From assembly GCA_950295325.1 (NCBI GenBank), contig OX485808.1, forward strand, positions 27,918,527 through 27,982,526: DNA of 64,000 nucleotides, written 5' to 3'. The DNA is from Polytrichum commune (Eukaryota > Streptophyta > Polytrichopsida > Polytrichales > Polytrichaceae). Below are positions 22,998-35,152 of the stretch, one piece after another (position 1 is the stretch's first letter; each line of letters starts with the position of its first letter). Both the position numbers and the translations under genes were made by a program. The notes under the pieces were generated by a model. It was not told the DNA's origin and ran no database searches. It saw only the letters and a program-made list of their open reading frames with translations.

Positions 22998-22999
<2 letters not shown>
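20559..22999. other. Gene-free stretch with dispersed repeats
   Basis: No gene is supported. A dispersed-family copy lies at about 21255-21520 (GCAAGGTTTGTAGTTAAGAA ... GATGAGATTGAACTACGTGC), a reversed piece at about 21830-21920 and another at about 22330-22450. A GAA-type run sits at about 22752-22785. Upstream elements of the transporter gene may start in the last few hundred bases. Confidence 0.45.
21255..21520 (+). repeat. Dispersed repeat family copy
   Basis: It aligns by eye with 29455-29700. Shared words are AAGGTTTGTAGT(T)AAGAATGGA, ATGAGATTG(A/G)ACTA(C/T)GTGC, the GATCG/GAATTGGGA(A/G)G stretch and ATCACT(T)CAA(A)AGAGAAAGA. The family recurs many times in this window, in both orientations. 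Confidence 0.6.
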
Positions 23000-23028
<29 letters not shown>

Positions 23029-23029
23029 G
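23000..23029 (+). repeat. (CT)n microsatellite in transporter 5' region
   Basis: A CT dinucleotide run of about 30 bp lies about 1.1 kb before the transporter start codon. Pyrimidine runs like this are common in plant 5' leaders and core promoters. Confidence 0.85.
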
Positions 23030-23156
23030 CTCACGAATCATTGAAATCCTCACTTGTGTTCATTCACACTCATCAATCATCATAATCATCATCATCATCA
23101 TATGGGAGCGGCTGCTCAAGCGACGCTCCACTGTGTGCATCCATCGCACCTTTACT

Positions 23157-23850
23157 TTTGAATGTACACGGTGCTCAAATTCGCGGAACTAGTGGGCACT
23201 TGAGAAAGAAGTTCTGCATTTTGAATGGATAATTATTTCGGCTGTACAAGAGTTGAGTGGGTTAGGCCATCCTTAGGTGATGTATGTAGTTTGAGGGGTT
23301 TGGGACTTGAGAGCTCGTGGAAGTGACGCATACATTTCACGCAATATGCGTGCGCACGACTGTGATGCATAGTTGCAAGTGTGTGGAAACGTTGGGGTGC
23401 TGGGCGAAGCTTGCGAGAGAGATTCTGTATTTGAATTCAGGGCTTATCAAAGGGTTAGGCTGCTTGCTCACTGGGTAAGTGCATCTATCACAACCTTTTG
23501 AATGTACACGCTGCTCAAGTTTGAGGTACTGGCTTGTACTTGAGAGAGGAATTTCTGCATTTGCATGGGTGTTCATCTTTCCTCCAAGATTTGAGTGGGT
23601 TCGGCCATCTTGGGTGGTGTATGGAGTTTGAGGGCTTTGGGGATTGAGAGCTTGTGGAAGTGATAGCACACGTGCTCTCCTGGGTGGGTACAATAAGTAT
23701 ATGTGGAGAAGTTGTGGTACAATGGGCGGCACTTGAGAGAGGGAATTTCTGCTTTTGAATGTGGAACTTGAGAGAGGATTAGGCCTAACGTGCTGTAGTT
23801 GATGGCGATACGACTGAAGAGCTCCTGGAAGAGACCGCACACATACGCTT
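23157..23850 (+). repeat. Two diverged direct repeats of about 340 bp upstream of OPT
   Basis: TTTTGAATGTACACGGTGCT (from about 23155) recurs as TTTTGAATGTACACGCTGCT (from about 23496). Both are followed by the same order of words: ACTTGAGA...TTCTGCATTT, GAGTGGGTT(A/C)GGCCATC, TGTATG(T/G)AGTTTGAGGG and GAGAGCT(C/T)GTGGAAGTGA. The family word CTTGAGAGAG...TTCTGC repeats again near 23730. This is probably 5' UTR or promoter DNA; frames on the - strand here are not credible genes. Confidence 0.7.
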
Positions 23851-24171
23851 ATATATGTATACACTTGCCTAGTACTCTGCTGCATGGGTACAAGAATAAG
23901 TATGTTGTGGAGAATTATTTGTGGAAAGACATGTGTAGATGCACAGTGCCATCAATTATAAGTTATGGCTGGGCATCTGGCATCCATGAGTTGGACGATG
24001 GGCCCCAGATCAATCAGCTGGGAGTATTGTACTCTCGGGACCAATTTTGATGTGGCAAACTGGTGTGATGTGGCAGGCGGATGGTGTGAGTGGCATACTT
24101 AGGAGGGTGAGGATTATATATGAGGATGCTCTTCGTGTGCTCGTAGTTCCGGTTGCAGGTTTTCTCGAGCG

Positions 24172-27100
24172 ATGGGTGCAATTTGCGAAGGAGGGAGTAT
24201 GGAGGAAGGCGAGGAGGAGGGAATCAAAGCGCCACTCTTGGATGCTCAAAATCGAGTGGAAGAGGGTCTACTTGAGGTACGTGCGAGCATGTCGACGATG
24301 GATCCAAATGAAAATCAACTCGGAAAGAAGCAGCATTTTTCTTTGCAGTTTGGTTTAAATTTTTTTTAAAATATCTGTGCCGTCGTCAAGGAAATTCGGT
24401 ACACTCTGCGCCTGAAGCTCGTACAGTGCCTCGAGTGCCTGGAGACATGACCGGCTCTACTTGAGGCGTGCCATCCCTAACCTCCGCCGATCGAAGGAAG
24501 CTCTTGCGAGCGTCAATAACGTAGACTTTTTCAAGAACGACTTTCTTTGAACTAATGTTCTAGTGGAGATAAATTACTTCTGTGAAACGGTGCTGTAATC
24601 TTTTGCAGGAATAGAATGCTTGTATACATGGTGCCTCGCATTGTGTCTTCCAGGAACCCCTGATGACTATGACTATGGAAATTTAAACAGTTCGTATATG
24701 AGGTTAAGGCTGTTGATGTATCCCACGTCATGAAGAATAGCAGGTTAGGTTGGTGGTGAGGACTAATTTCGGGCTAATTTCATTCTTGGCCATGTGTGTG
24801 ATGTGAATGGCTCTAATTGAGGCATGCCACCATAACCCCCGGCGATCGAAGGAAGCTTTTGCGACCGGCGATCACGTAGACCTTTTCTTTTTTGATGAAA
24901 AACAACTTCCTTTGTACTAATTTTTAGAGGAGAGTATTTACGAAAAGAATGCTTGTGGGCGTGGTGCCTGGAACTGTTTGTTCCTGATGACTATGGTGAA
25001 GGTCTTTTGCAAATGTGAGTATAACCCAAAAGTTGAAAGGTTGTGTGTGAAGATGTATCCCAGGTCATGATTAATTGCAGGTTAGGTTTGGTGGTGAAGA
25101 CTAATTTCGGGCTAATTTCATTCATGGTCGTGTGAGTGTGTGTATATTGACCACAGGAGGATACGGAGATATCGATAGAGGAGGTGAAGCTTACGGTACC
25201 AGAGACCGATGACCCTAACATCCCGGCTCTCACCTTCCGAACATGGGCGCTGGGCATAATCCTGTGCGCTTTCCTGTCCTTCGTCAACCAGTTCTTCTTC
25301 TTCCGGACAGCGCCCATCACCATCTCCGCCATCGCTGGACAAATGGCTTCCCTGTACCTGGGCAGGTTCATGGCCCAAGTACTCCCGGATAAGAAAATCC
25401 TCGGAATTCGCATCAACCCGGGTCCCTTCAACGTCAAGGTACGTACTACTTAATTGGTCATCACCTTGACTCTTTCAATTTTCGATTCTCGATTCCTCCC
25501 CCAACCCTTTCTTCAAGTTTGTGCGGAAAGGTAAAATGCTGCCAGGGAGGAACCGATGGCCCGGCAAGTTGATATTTTGGAGTGATCTCAGTCCAATTGT
25601 TTCTTAACCCACTGAATCCCACAATTAGTACCTGGACGTGATATACTCGACTTGGATAAAACCTCTGCATGTGCAGGAAAGGGTGTGATCAAACCGACCT
25701 TTAACCCTGACGTTACGACCGATGGCACTTGGTACAGTACACTAAACTGAGAATAGAAAAATGAACCAGAACAGTCAACAATCGTGACCTCATCACCTCA
25801 GACCACATTGTTGATTGGGAATTGTGATCTTACAAAATTCTTGGCTGCAATTTGAATGTGGAGGGTTTGACAATATAACTCTTAGTGCTACTTCTTTACA
25901 AATTGCTGGAGGACATCATCCTTCTGAGCACTGGGACAGCATTTGAATTTTGCACTGCACTTACCTAGTAGAAATAGAGACTTAATAGATGATGATAGTT
26001 TGGCGATTCGTTTGGCAGGAGCATGTGCTCATAACAATATTCGCACATGCTGGAGGAGGTATCAAAAACAGCACAGCCAAAGGTGTGGACACCATCACCA
26101 TCATCAAACTTCCCGCATTTTTCAACAAGGTCTCGTCTCTGCAGCTCACACATGCTGTCTTTGTGTTCCTTCTTAACTGTCATATAGATACTTGGTGTGA
26201 ACTTCTCACAATGCCTATGAATACTTGGAGTATAGTGGCCTGAAAATTTGTGGTGAGTGTTGGAGATTCTTTAAGGAAGCTTATCCCCTGAAGATTACCT
26301 ACTTGAAGGGGCAGCAAGGTTGAGATTCTTTCCTCCAATTTCTCTCGGAAGTTATTGGTAGGAACTATGAAACATCTATGAAATAACAAAGAGTGACATC
26401 ACCTTTGAGTGACCGATTTTCTTATTGATATTCACGTTGTGTCTATTTTGTGAATGAATTTGTCGAATTTTTTACCTAATTCCCATTTGTTCGAGATCAT
26501 TGACAAGACACCACTTGTTCTTCCAGGACGTGCCTTTTCTGGCAGCAGTTCTGGTCGTGATCTCCACCCAGATTCTTGGCTATGGCTGGGCGGGTCTGCT
26601 ACGCAAGTACCTTGTGGTGAAGTTTTCCTTCATGCTGTCAGCTTCATAGAGAATTGAAAGACTCGTAAGCTTGATGTCTAATGTCATCCTCCTATGATCC
26701 GAACACTTTCATATTGACATCTGATCGATTGTGTTTTACGTCATAGGATCCCGCGAACATGTGGTGGCCAGCAACATTGGTTGATGTCTCTCTGTTCAGG
26801 TGATTTCAATTCACCTGAGCAAGGTCATAAATTTACAGTTACCCCTAATGTTTTTGTAGGTGGATAATGTCAACATACCATTCAATGGTGATAATATTTT
26901 CAGCTTTACTCCAGTGTACATTTATTTATGCAAGATCTGACACTGGATGATGTTCAAATGGCTAGGACCTTACACGAGAAGGAGAACGGAAGAGGGGTGA
27001 ACAAGATGCAGTTCTTTGCCATCGCTGTTGTCTGCAGTTTTTCTTGGTACCTTCTCCCAGGGTACCTGTTTGCGACGATCACCTCCCTTTCATGGGTGTG

Positions 27101-30100
27101 TTGGGTCTGGAAAGATTCTATTGTGGCTCAACAGATTGGCTCTGGTAATTAAAATTTCTTTTCTTGCCTTTCTGTAAACATATTTTGTCACCTCAAGATT
27201 TGTGCCCATCCATTTACTAGTCCCAAATGGTGTTATGGAAGTCTGTTTCTGGCTGTGTATTTTGAGAACCTCCACCATCGACAGAAGCTTTGGATTTGGA
27301 GAATGTCTTAGACCCTCAGCCAGCTATCATTGATTGATCTTACTTTCAGACTCCTTGAGTAATAGAACTCATAGCAATTTGCATTTAATTAATAACCGGA
27401 CAGCTATTGTGACACCCTAAACGTCTCAACTTCGCTGGATTTTTATGCTTTCATTGGATTATATTCTTCATACTTTTGCAATGATGTCCATTGTATTGTT
27501 ACACTTTCAATTTCCTGTAAGAGACCTGCGCAACTAAACAAATTTGGTTCAGAGTCAGCACCAGGTTCTTGTGAGACTACTTGAACAGGTTTGCAGTTAA
27601 TTAAGAGGCTTTTGCAAAACGCTCATCACGAATATTTGGTTGACATGCATGCAACTAGCATTTTAGCTATGAGTTCTACTCTAGGTCACTGATAATGTTT
27701 CTTGTGGCAACAGGCTCGAATGGGCTAGGGTTCATGGCATTTTCTTTTGATTGGGCAACGATTTCAGCAATCCTGGGCTCACCATTGTCAACGCCCTGGC
27801 CAACACTACTGAACGTTTTTGTGGGATTCATGTTTGCTGCTTATGTAATTATCCCCTCCATGTATATGGCAAATATGTACCACACACAACGATATCCTTT
27901 GGTCTCCAACAAGCTCTTTCTAGCGGACGGCCACCGATACAACGTTGCTGAGGTATAATTCACTACTCAAAGATTCATGTTTGATTGTCAACTACATGAT
28001 GTCCAGGCCATGCATGATGCGACCACATTTGTTCCTGCCATTTTGTGATCTGGACTATATGATTGGGATTTAAGGATATGCATTCATGCAGGTAGTTGCC
28101 AAGGATGGCTTGACACTTGACAATCAAAAGTATGAACAATATGGCCCTCCTCATATGTCAGCCTTTTATGCCGTGTTACATTGGGGCATCATGTTTGCTT
28201 CTTTGGGAGCCACCATCACCCATGTCTTACTATGGCATGGAAAGCTTATATACCGCCAGTACCTAACAGCTCGTACGTACCCGAACACTTAGCACTTGTA
28301 TTCATTGGTTTTTTGGACTGCCCACTGACGAAATTGCTTGGAGGATTTGACTAGCTTCGTGTTATTTTTTGAGGGGAAGAGAAATCTCTTTTTAGATGAA
28401 CATGCTTGAATTTAGCCAATGTGCCTGATTGAATTCTGCAGCTGGTGATTGCAAACCAAGTGTACATGCAAAACTCATGCAGAAATATAAAGATATTCCA
28501 TCCTGGTGGTTCTGGGTGCTTTTCCTTGGAAACACCATACTTGGCATGATTATTGTACATCAATGGCCACACATTTTTCAGCTGCCTTGGTGGGGTGTAT
28601 TACTGGGCTTCATCATCAGCATCGTCTTTACCCTACCCCTTGGTGTACTTGCCGCCACCACCAACAGGGTATGCACATGACAATACAAATTGACTATCCC
28701 GGTTATGTTGCATACATCTTTTGGGTACAATGCAGTCAATTGATGAAACTCTTTCATTTACTATATGGTAAATTTTTCCTGTTTTAGCATTACTGTGCAG
28801 TTCACTATTGTGACACGTGCACAACGGTGTTTAGAATCAGGATTTGAGGAGTATCGGAGCGCCGATGAGCATTTGTTGTACTGTCAAGTGTGCATGCTCA
28901 GTATCACCCAAGTCGCACTGGAGGAACAATCTTTGAGGGACTCCGGCATTGTATTAACATGAACACCTGTGGTTTTTTAGTTCACAGGTGTAGGACCACT
29001 CTGCGATGTCATGGCAGGGTATTTGCTGCCTGGATTCCCCATTGCCAACGTTGTCTTCCGTTTGTATTCGGCTGAGTCTGTGGCTCAAGGTCTTGCATTC
29101 CTGCGCGATTTCAAACTGGGCCAATACATGAAGATTGCCCCAAGAGAAATGCTCGCTGTCCAGGTTCATTTTATACCAAGAGTCCACATCTACCCTTTTC
29201 TTGCACTAATAGTTTTTTTATGCATAGAACCAAAGACTGGTGTTGTAAGCTCTGGAATAAAATCCATGTTGTGTCCTCCACACTCCTTGAAGGAAGTTCA
29301 CAAATTATTTAAACCACTGATACAACTACAAAGAAATATAAATAAAAAAATACTATATTTACTAGATAACATCATAGTCCTAATGCATTGCTTATAAGGT
29401 ATGTGGGTCTTTATGTGGTCACTCTTCTTAATTGAATACCTATATGTAACTGGTATTGGCAAGGTTTGTAGTAAAGAATGGACGATGAAACAAATAAGTG
29501 TTATAATGAGATTGGACTATGTGCCCAGAATGCATCAACCATTCTAAGTTTAACTGTTAGAGAATTGGGAGGGTCTATGTGATCACTCAAAAGAGAAAGA
29601 GGATTTTCACTTTGGAGTCAACACTTTTGCATTCAGAAACTTGAAAATCTTCGTGATTTGCAATTTGCTATGTGGATAAGACAATTCTCAACCTTATCCA
29701 AAGGCTGAAAATGCAAGTGCCTACAATTGGGTCAGATACCTCAGTGTCTCTGATTGAAACCAAAAAGAACAGTCTACGCAACAACTAATCATATGCTTCA
29801 ATATCCCTGCAGGTTTCAGGTGCTGTGTTAGGGGGACTAGTTAACCTTGGTTGTGCGTACTGGCTGTACGACAGCATCGACAATCTTTGTGAGGAAACTG
29901 GTGCATGGTCCTGCCCTTCCACTAACAACGGCTTCTCTGTTGTTGCATTATGGGGACTGGTGGGCACATCCAGGTTGATTGGATCAACAGGGGAGTACAA
30001 GGATCTAAGATGGTGTCTGTTAATAGGAGTCCTTGCTCCCATACCCTTCTGGCTGATTGCCAAATCAGCTTCCTCAAGGATCAAGGTGAGGAGGTCAAAC

Positions 30101-30498
30101 GATGGCAATGGTTGAGTTCAATTTTCTTCTGCACCTTGTTTAGAGCTACTAGAAAAATAAAAGCGACTTGTGTGGTCACTGTAAAGTGATTCTCTCAATA
30201 ATCAGCTTTCTAGGTTTTTTTGAGCAAGACTGCATTCTCATTCCACCTGCAAAGCCCATATCTTGTCAAAATTCTTATTGCCCACCGATAATGAGAGAGA
30301 GGCAACCCTCTTAGCCCTCCCAACCCTCTCTCAGTAATTGGTGTGGCAATGAAGATTTATTGGCTCTGTCTGTAGGACAGAGACTATGCATCAACTTCTA
30401 CGTTTCAAGAGCAAATTTCCTAATTACTTTGTGTTCACACTTGGACGTTTCTTGTTCTTGTTATTTTTGGTCCACTATATTTAATGTGGATGTTATCT

Positions 30499-30530
<32 letters not shown>

Positions 30531-31325
30531 AGTGCTCCCTAAAATGCATTGAAAGAAATCTAGTTAACTATAGTTATTTCGGTAGTTCTTGATTATTTAC
30601 TTTAAAAATTTCGAGTGATTAATGAGTAGCTTCAATCCTTGACCTGTATTTGAGAAGAAGGTGCACAAATCCAAGAAAGGTTTGGTATAGTGGACAGCCA
30701 TGAATTGGCATGAGCAAAGTGGACAACTACAATTGTAGTCTTTCATAATAAAGAACAGAGCCTCACGGTTCTACCTTTTTCTTGTTTTATATATATATAT
30801 GGATATGCACTTTATGTGTGAGATGAACATGTGGAATTGGCTTGAAAAAACTTTGGGAGGTGATTATTGAGAGAGTTATTTTACAGTGACCATGAGAGTT
30901 GCTCTAGCAAGGGCTGAACAATAGTCTAGAAACATTCATCTAAACTGTCTATGCTACAATGTGTGCAGGACTATGCGAAGCAGATGAACATGCCAGTTTT
31001 ACTAGGAGCAGCGAGCCAATGGCCACCTGCAACCGCCGTCACATTCAATTCTTGGTTCCTAACTGGGTTCATATTTAACTATTGCATATTCAAGTACCAC
31101 AGGCGTTGGTGGAAACGGTACAACTACATCCTCTCAGCTGCTTTAGATACTGGTGTTGCATTGGCAGGGCCCCTCATATTCCTCACCCTCTTGTACTTCA
31201 ACAAAAATGGACCACGGTGGTGGGGTAATCCTTCACGCTTCATCGACCATTGCCCTCTTTCCTACTGCCCAACAGAGCAAGGCATTAATGTCACAGATTC
31301 ATATCCCTTCTGTCCTGTACATTGA
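24172..31325 (+). CDS. OPT: Oligopeptide transporter (OPT family), 12 exons
   Basis: Reconstructed CDS: 24172-24276, 25157-25438, 26019-26129, 26527-26616, 26747-26799, 26966-27144, 27714-27952, 28092-28272, 28442-28668, 28981-29163, 29813-30085, 30969-31325. All introns are GT-AG, phases fit, and the sum is 2280 nt or 759 aa, normal for plant OPTs. Family knowledge: proton-coupled importers of small peptides, glutathione or metal chelates at a membrane with many helices. Seen: an acidic N-terminus, ETDDPNIPALTFRTWALG (exon 2), the NPG motif in INPGPFNVKEHVL (about residues 121-134), LGYGWAGLLRKYLV (exon 4), MWWPATLVDVSLFRTLHE, KIAPREM (about 540-546), MPPATAV-like WPPATAVTFNSW and a C-terminal HCPLSYCPT. 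A second in-frame ATG at 24199 could be the start. Substrate cannot be inferred. Introns 1, 10 and 11 hold repeats. Confidence 0.93.
24441..25140 (+). repeat. Direct duplication of about 340-356 bp inside OPT intron 1
   Basis: GATCGAAGGAAGCT(C/T)TTGCGA occurs near 24490 and 24846. GACTAATTTCGGGCTAATTTCATTC occurs in the blocks at about 24760 and 25100, each followed by a GGCCATGTGTGTG/GGTCGTGTGAGTG tail. CCTGATGACTATG occurs near 24659 and 24986. The duplicated block makes up most of the intron and ends just before the exon 2 acceptor. Confidence 0.75.
29400..29700 (+). repeat. Dispersed repeat copy inside OPT intron 10
   Basis: The copy contains CTTTATGTGGTCACTCTTCT, GTATTGGCAAGGTTTGTAGT and TATAATGAGATTGGACTATG. 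It is the same family as at 21255-21520 and 52905-53170, and it lies between OPT exons 10 and 11. Confidence 0.65.
30362..30762 (+). mobile_element. MITE-like 401-bp element in OPT intron 11
   Basis: It starts GGCTCTGTCTGTAGGACAGA and ends GAACAGAGCC, so its termini are short inverted repeats (GGCTCTGT/ACAGAGCC). It contains a (TA)n run at about 30508-30530. An inverted copy lies in the neighbouring omega-amidase gene at 39606-39999. Homology extends slightly outside the inner TIR (ATTTATTG on one side, TCACGGTTCTACC on the other), so the true ends may be about 10 bp further out. Confidence 0.7.
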
Positions 31326-33457
31326 AACCATCGCGAAAGTTATGCAGTTCCTGAAGAATTCCAAGTCAATGAATTTCAGCGATTTTAGACGAATTGATAA
31401 GAGTTAGACACAGGTGTTGGGGATGTTTATACGACTAGAAATATTGATGTCCATTTCTCGTGCACACTATTGGAATTGTGATAGATAGTTAATCTCACAT
31501 GACAAACAGGGGTAAAGTTTAAAAATTGCATGCAAATTTACCTCTGGTTGGAACTTGTGGGACTTGTGAAAAGAGTATGTACTTAGCCTCATATCATTCA
31601 GCATATGAAAACTGGACACAGGGTGTACAGATCTAATTCTGTAAAGCAGGCATATGAATTCCAGTACCAGAAAAGTTCTTCCTGCAATATAGTGCTCAAA
31701 CAATTCTCTAAGCACAACAATCTAATTGAGGTCTTGCAAATTGAAGACTAGAAAACGACAATGGGTAAGTTAACCTGCACCAAATGCTCATAGGGCTACT
31801 TGAACAGGTTTACAGTTGATTTTCTGGAGGATTTTGCAAAATTTAGATTTATGAACTCAGTTGTATTGACCTCCATGCAAAAGCATTTCCACCTTAGAGG
31901 CACCTTATTGTGATCAAGTTCACATGCGCAGCACCTCAACAATATGCATACAAAGTGCCAATGCAAGGTAGAGTTTAAGTTGAATGGAATGCTTCAACAC
32001 CCTTACTTTGTCATGCTCTCTACTGCACAACTCATTATGCATTATAAAATGCATTTACAGATACGCCAAATGTACCTCTGTGTGAGCCACACTTCTTTCA
32101 CCAGAGCTCCATATGCAAGTGACAGACATGAACCATTACAGCAGCAATATGCTAATTTTCATGAACCTCCAATTCTGTGAGCCCATCAAAAGAATCACCT
32201 TCTACTAACTCAGATCTCAGATTAGAAGTACAGAGTGAGATAAAACTGCTCACAGTCAAGAGCTGGTTTACTACATTCAAGTGCTACATCATCTCTCTGG
32301 CATTCAGGGTAGTTCACAGACTCCTGCCATGTTGTTCACTAAGTACCTCTCCAAAGGCATCCAAAGTTAAAAGAGTCTGGGATACTCCCCTGGTTCAAGC
32401 ATAAAGACATTTTTACAAGTATTTGCACTAAACGAAAGGGTACATAGTGTGACCGCTTAGTGTGGTCATCTCTGAGATATAGAGTGTTTGTCCTTAAAAA
32501 AATGATGCAGTGTGCTCGGTGATGACAAGTCACACCAGCTGCTTATTGAATGTGTTCTAAATCCTACATCTGTGTGTGACAACACCTGCACAACCATTTT
32601 AAGACATGTTAGCAACATGTCAAACAAACCAGAATTTATGGGTATCTCCTAAGGAACTAATGCCCTATTAAATGCACTCTATGTATGGACAGGTGGACCA
32701 TGATCATTCTTGACCCTGTTTGAAAAGTAATTGAAAGAGAGATGATCAACTATCATACAAGATGACATCGCGACACTTACAAGGTGCAAGAGATCATCTC
32801 CCTTGTTGACCCTCATGAGAGGCTCAGAATCTCAGATCCCTCTTTGTCGTTCAGGGTAGTCCCTGCTTGGGGCATCACATACATATTCAGTATTCTCTCC
32901 ACGCAACGCTATGTCAACAACTAATTACAAACGGAAATCACATGACACAATCTGCAAGTCCACTTGAACATCTTAACTCTTCCTCATAAGTTAATTCTGA
33001 ATAGCTCAAGCAGTTGCATGACAATTTTCTGTGTCTTACTATTCCACACAATTCACCACAGATGATAGATTGATAGACGCAGAGGACACACAGCTGAGAA
33101 CTGTACAGGGAGATTGACTTCAGAATCTACTCTGGTCACAGGTATCTGAGTATCCAAGGTTCAAAGGCATAGATACAATCTCTTCAACTAACTCATATCA
33201 ATCACTGAAATCAATCAGTACTATCAAGTATACACAGCTATACTTCTTTGGTGTGGCACTTCTTGAAATAAACACCACAGCCTCGATATCTTCAACAGCC
33301 AGGCTTTTTACCTTATTTGTCTGGGATTCTGTATACTGTCCAGACGTAAGGTAGACTAAGCCCTATATACAATGCTACTGTTGCTAAATAGCCTACATGC
33401 TAGATCCTCAATTTCCAGTCGCAACAGAATAATTGAAAGCAAGGGGCAACAGCACAC
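31326..33457. other. Intergenic between convergent OPT and small membrane protein gene
   Basis: No protein gene is supported. The OPT 3' UTR lies at the left end and the 3' UTR of the - strand small protein at the right end. Frames of 60-80 aa occur on both strands but lack motifs. GTTTACAGTTGATT...GAGG(A)TTTTGCAAAA near 31808 resembles GTTTGCAGTTAATTAAGAGG near 27590 in OPT intron 6, so a small dispersed repeat is present. Confidence 0.45.
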
Positions 33458-35152
33458 CTACATCTGCTTGGCGTAAACTGAGGATGTGGGCACCCGCTTT
33501 GTTCGAAACATCATGTAACCAACTGGGAGAACCACTCCCAACATCATAATCGCAGCTCCTATGATATACCGCACCGGGTCAGGTGGTACTACTTCCAAAA
33601 GATGCCGCACCTGTTTCCAAGTAAAGCATGACCGTATCTTCAGCACAGGTTTCTTCTTTAATACAGCACATCATTGAGAAGTAGTAAATAAAAAGTGACG
33701 TGATACTCTGAAGGCAACACTATAACCAGAAACACAATGTCAGGCCAAAACAGAGATTCAGGAGAACACAAGTCCTGTCAGAAACTCCTGTCAGAAAACT
33801 TGAGAATACTCAACAGCAAGGATTTGGGTCTATTAAGACCTTAACCCATTGTCAACAGCCAACCCCACTTGTCATTTGTACTTCAAATTTAAGACACTGG
33901 CTACACCAGAAACTAACATTTAAAGCAAAAAACACTTTCTCTTCACATTGTTAAACGGGCCATTTCTATTAACAACGAAAAACTTGGGTGTTTCTGAGCT
34001 ACACCACGTTCCCCTCATATGGCATCCAACTTGACGTAACACAGGATTGTCAAATGTTGATGCTCTAAATGTTCCTGAAATCCCGAGTGTCTCGTCTCTA
34101 GGGATGCTCCTCCCATCGACAACTAAGATACACATCCTACCAAGCATTGGATCCAGTAGCCTCAAGGCTCTTCACAAGCAAAACCGATTCATCCTAGACA
34201 ACTACCCCGCACTTAAAAAATGAAGTGGCTGAGGATCTCTAATAAGATTGGTGTCATATATGTCCTGGAGCATTTTATTACACCTTAAACTACTTGAAGC
34301 CTTGTAACATTTTCTATGAAAGTAAGTATCAAGGTAAATGCAAGGATTTGGAAAGAGCAGAGGTTGCTAAGAGGCCTCAATAAAGCAGCAAGTGGCAGAA
34401 CTCAGATTAGGCGATCGATTTTATCATGCAAGGCATATATGTACACACATGAATACCAATAACCAAATTTGCTCGAGGATTTTATCCAACTGCATTCTTA
34501 CAGCTATGCATATTACATCTCATTTATGAACAACATTTTTTTCCTCTAACGCCATCCTTACTTTGGCTCTCTCCCTCTGTCGAACTCTCAGCTGACAACA
34601 GACATTGAGTAACATGTAGGAAATGTATAAACCACCTGCCCTTCAACTAGATAAGGGATATCGATACATCAGCTTACAAATGGCGAAATAAACCTCGAGA
34701 CCTTTCCCTGTTCTCTTATAGCCTTTTCATTTATAACTTCTTGTTACAAACCATTGCAGATTACTGTCAAACTTCCAGCGGAATATCTCAAAACCTAATC
34801 ATCACACAACGGCATGTCTCCCAATGCAGACACGCAAGAATATGACCGGGCAGCCAAGCTAGAGGGCTCTTGAAAGTTTATAGTCCCTCACTTGCTCTCA
34901 ACAGAAAGATTTCCCCAAAATTCTACATGTTCGTAACATGCAACCAGCCATTGGACACATCCCGGATATTCAACAGATATGCTCCCAGGAAAATATCCTC
35001 TTCAATCAGTAGGTCACTGGATCACAGCTACAGATATGGTGAGTAAGTGAACCTTGGCAATCTCAACCCTCACCACGGCACATGCATACACAGACACGTC
35101 CGTCAAACCAAAACTGTTTTAGCCAATTAGAAATCGAAGCACATACCGGCAT
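33458..35152 (-). CDS. 52-aa single-pass membrane protein, conserved-looking, function unknown
   Basis: Proposed CDS on the - strand: ATGCCG at 35152-35147, a GT donor (GTATGT) directly after it, then 33610-33458 to TAG. The joined protein starts MPVRHLLEVVPPDPVRYIIG and continues with AAIMMLGVVLPVGYMMF, then RTKRVPTSSVYAKQM. One hydrophobic segment (about residues 17-36) is followed by a basic tail, so it would be a tiny membrane-anchored protein. The PPDPVRY...GVVLPVGYMMFR.KRVPSSS pattern resembles a short uncharacterised plant protein I recall, but no name or function is claimed. Evidence for the two-codon first segment is the phase match, the good donor and acceptor (TTGGAAACAG before GTGCGG) and the need for a start codon. 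The intron is about 1.5 kb. A telo-box lies upstream (35295-35302). Confidence 0.72.

Noticed and set aside
23337-23885. 182-aa frame on the - strand upstream of OPT
   Set aside because: It lies across the diverged direct repeats, has no domain, and parallels repeats in another - frame.
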